From: Clostridiales bacterium
GTDB taxonomy: Bacteria > Bacillota > Sulfobacillia > UBA995
DNA: 6,792 bases
NCBI GenBank assembly: GCA_003517845.1
Contig: DOZU01000241.1
Span: 1-6,792 of the forward strand
Direction of reading: 5' to 3'
Under the pieces are notes generated by a model. That model worked only from the letters and a program-made list of their open reading frames with translations, ran no database searches and had not been told where the DNA came from. Shown here one piece after another: positions 5,541 to 6,792 of the stretch; the first letter of the stretch is position 1, and every line of letters begins with the position of its first letter. A program made the translations under genes and the position numbers.

Positions 5541-5933
5541 CTAACCGCCGAGGTCGGCAATGGCTTGTTTGACCTTGCCCTCGATCATGTCCCGCAACTT
5601 CCGAAACTCCGCCGGAGCCAGATGTTTGGGGTCGGGGATGGCCCAGTCCTCGCGCCGTCTCGCGCGCACCGAGGGACAGGCGTCGCCACAGCCCATGGTG
5701 ACGACCAGGTCGTACTCGAGGTCGGGGACTTCCGCCAGCGACTTCGATGCGTGGGTGGTCAGATCGTAATCGACCTCCCGCATCGCCTCCACCGCCCGCT
5801 GGCTGACCACCCCCGAGGGGCGGGAACCCGCGGAATACACCTCGACATCGTGGCCGCCGTGGATCCTGCCGAAGGCCTCAGCCATCTGGCTGCGATTTGA
5901 GTTCTCGACGCACACAAACAGGATGCGCTTCAT
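5541..5933 (-). CDS. arsC: Arsenate reductase / low-molecular-weight phosphatase family (ArsC)
   Basis: A 130-residue protein with the LMW-phosphatase P-loop at the start: MKRILFVCVENSNRSQMAEA, giving C8-x5-R14-S. The general-acid Asp is in AIPDPKHLAP (D101). Extra cysteines C82 and C86 in TMGCGDACP match the redox relay of thioredoxin-linked ArsC enzymes (C10, C82 and C89 in the S. aureus enzyme), so arsenate reduction is more likely than tyrosine phosphatase activity. The spacing of the last two cysteines is shorter than in S. aureus but is common in this branch. The ATG overlaps the stop of the upstream small membrane protein (ATGA), so translation is coupled. No ArsR, ArsB or Acr3 gene is in view. 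It converges with the M23 gene; no strong terminator is seen in 5398-5540. Confidence 0.9.
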   Translation of the reverse strand: MKRILFVCVENSNRSQMAEAFGRIHGGHDVEVYSAGSRPSGVVSQRAVEAMREVDYDLTTHASKSLAEVPDLEYDLVVTMGCGDACPSVRARRREDWAIPDPKHLAPAEFRKLRDMIEGKVKQAIADLGG

Positions 5934-6238
5934 GGCGGAAGCTGCCGGAACAACCAGATGCTCACGAGCATTACCGTGAAGCCGAGGACCGCAGTGAATT
6001 GGCGGATCACGAAGCTCTGGCGGGTGCTCCTCAACTCCTCCTCGAGGCGGTCAATGCGGGCCTCCACGCGGTCAAGGCGGCGGTTAAGCCCCTGATCCAT
6101 GGCGTCAAGCCGCTTGTCGATCCCCTGCGCCATGGCGTCAAACCGCTTATCGAGGGCGTCCAGTTTCCAGACCAGGCCATCCCAGGCGCTGAGGGGGCTG
6201 AGACCAGGTGTCTCTTGTTGTTTCGCCTCACCGGCCAC
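5930..6238 (-). CDS. Small membrane protein with 11-residue-repeat coiled coil
   Basis: I do not recognise a named family. From the GTG at 6238 the protein has 102 residues. Four tandem 11-residue units follow each other (about residues 29-72): LDKRFDAMAQG, IDKRLDAMDQG, LNRRLDRVEAR and IDRLEEELRST. This hendecad pattern predicts a long, slightly right-handed coiled coil. A hydrophobic helix, FTAVLGFTVMLVSIWLF, lies near the C-terminus, so the protein is probably tail-anchored with the coiled coil in the cytoplasm. An ATGA overlap couples it to arsC. GAGG 8 bases before 6238 favours this start over the GTG at 6247. Similar small coiled-coil plus TM proteins are common and of unknown function; a membrane scaffold is only a guess. 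Confidence 0.7.
   Translation of the reverse strand: MAGEAKQQETPGLSPLSAWDGLVWKLDALDKRFDAMAQGIDKRLDAMDQGLNRRLDRVEARIDRLEEELRSTRQSFVIRQFTAVLGFTVMLVSIWLFRQLPP
6023..6154 (-). repeat. Four tandem 33-base units encoding hendecads
   Basis: The units are 6122-6154, 6089-6121, 6056-6088 and 6023-6055, each 11 codons in frame. The first two agree at 28 of 33 bases and share GACGCCATGG; the third and fourth are more diverged. The pattern indicates growth by in-frame duplication of the coiled coil. Confidence 0.7.
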
Positions 6239-6277
6239 TGGCAACACCTCGCCGTCGCGCTTGAAGCATACCCGACC

Positions 6278-6299
6278 GCGGAAGATTCCGCAACTGCGG
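6278..6299. other. Overlapping inverted repeats between the dehydrogenase and the coiled-coil gene
   Basis: GCGGAA-GA-TTCCGC (6278-6291) overlaps CCGCA-AC-TGCGG (6288-6299), so two alternative short hairpins compete. They lie in the 111-base gap after the acyl-CoA dehydrogenase stop. They could reduce read-through into the next gene, but there is no T-run. Confidence 0.3.
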
Positions 6300-6349
6300 C
6301 GCGTCGCTCTCCGTCCGCCCAGCGAGCGAAGGATGGCAACCGGGCAACA

Positions 6350-6792
6350 CTATTCGTAGATCTTCTCTTCCGTCTGATCCGCCCCGACCGCATCCATCTC
6401 GATATTCCTGCCCCGGGGACCGGCGGCCAGCTGCTCCCGGTAGAACTCGTGCTGGATGATCGAGTCCATGATCTCATTGGTGCCGGTCCAGATCATGATC
6501 AGGCGGATATCGCGCAGCATTCGCTCCACCGCGTATACGCTGGTGTAGCCGATACCGCCCAGCACCTGCATCGCGTGGTTTACGACCTCCCAGGCCATTT
6601 CCGTGGTGAACTTCTTCGCTTCGGAGACGAGCCGGCGCTGCATGGCGGGAGCGCTGCCCCGGTCGACCGCGACGGCCGCCGTGTTGACGAGCGAGCGGGC
6701 CGCATCCAGTTTGGTGATGCTATCGGCGATCTTGAAGCTGACCGCCTGATAGTCCTTGATCTTGCGGCCGAAAGCCCTCCGCTTGCTGCTGT
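6350..6792 (-). CDS. Acyl-CoA dehydrogenase, C-terminal part only
   Basis: The frame is open from the right edge of the window to the stop at 6350-6352, so only the last 147 residues are seen. RRAFGRKIKDYQAVSFKIAD, then QVLGGIGYTSVYAVERMLRD and IRLIMIWTGTNEIMDSIIQH match the C-terminal helical domain of acyl-CoA dehydrogenases, including the QxxGGxGY contact with the neighbouring FAD. These flavoenzymes oxidise acyl-CoA to enoyl-CoA, or reduce it when coupled to a bifurcating Etf, and pass electrons to EtfAB, whose genes lie about 2.2 kb away on the same strand. In medium- and short-chain members the catalytic base is the Glu of YEGTxE; here the motif is WTGTNE, with Thr in that place. The base may instead lie on the earlier helix, as in isovaleryl- and long-chain enzymes, outside this window. 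The substrate cannot be stated. Confidence 0.92.
   Translation of the reverse strand, partial: SSKRRAFGRKIKDYQAVSFKIADSITKLDAARSLVNTAAVAVDRGSAPAMQRRLVSEAKKFTTEMAWEVVNHAMQVLGGIGYTSVYAVERMLRDIRLIMIWTGTNEIMDSIIQHEFYREQLAAGPRGRNIEMDAVGADQTEEKIYE

Noticed and set aside
1..6792. CRISPR array, tRNA or rRNA gene, or a multi-gene defence system
   Set aside because: No regularly spaced repeats, no tRNA-like cloverleaf or rRNA-like stretch, and no nuclease/helicase/RT gene set was seen; the only defence-like genes are the two toxin-antitoxin loci.

Overview
This is a GC-rich bacterial chromosome segment. The energy genes (a ferredoxin-domain EtfA with a bifurcating-type EtfB, an acyl-CoA dehydrogenase and a LUD protein) suggest an anaerobic or facultative organism, such as a delta-proteobacterium-like lineage or an uncultured candidate phylum. 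No marker gene is present, so the taxonomy is only an inference.

Layout: (1) 1-523, plus strand: the 3' part of a LUD-domain (LutC-like) gene that runs off the left edge. (2) 530-2000, minus strand: a toxin-antitoxin island. It holds an apparently intact VapB/VapC-type pair with a near-consensus promoter, then a decayed BrnT/BrnA pair. The brnT remnant has a frameshift and no recognisable N-terminus. The brnA gene is intact up to Trp65 and then runs into unrelated DNA. That DNA ends in a hairpin with the features of group II intron domain V, so the 3' end of a truncated intron probably replaced the end of brnA. (3) 2173-4173, minus strand: etfB followed by etfA, a tight two-gene unit. (4) 4174-4527: a non-coding divergent region carrying a GC-rich palindromic repeat. 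(5) 4528-5397, plus strand: an exported M23 metallopeptidase with all its zinc ligands. (6) 5541-6792, minus strand: the 3' end of an acyl-CoA dehydrogenase, then a small membrane protein with an 11-residue-repeat coiled coil whose stop codon overlaps the start of an arsenate reductase/LMW-phosphatase gene.

Functionally, the Etf pair would pass electrons between a flavin dehydrogenase, NAD(H) and probably ferredoxin. The acyl-CoA dehydrogenase and the lactate-type LUD gene are the candidate partners in view. The toxin-antitoxin island sits between the LUD gene and etfA and looks like an accessory insertion. I see no complete new defence or mobile system. The most unusual items are the brnA/group II intron junction, the acyl-CoA dehydrogenase without the usual C-terminal catalytic Glu, and the hendecad-repeat protein coupled to arsC.
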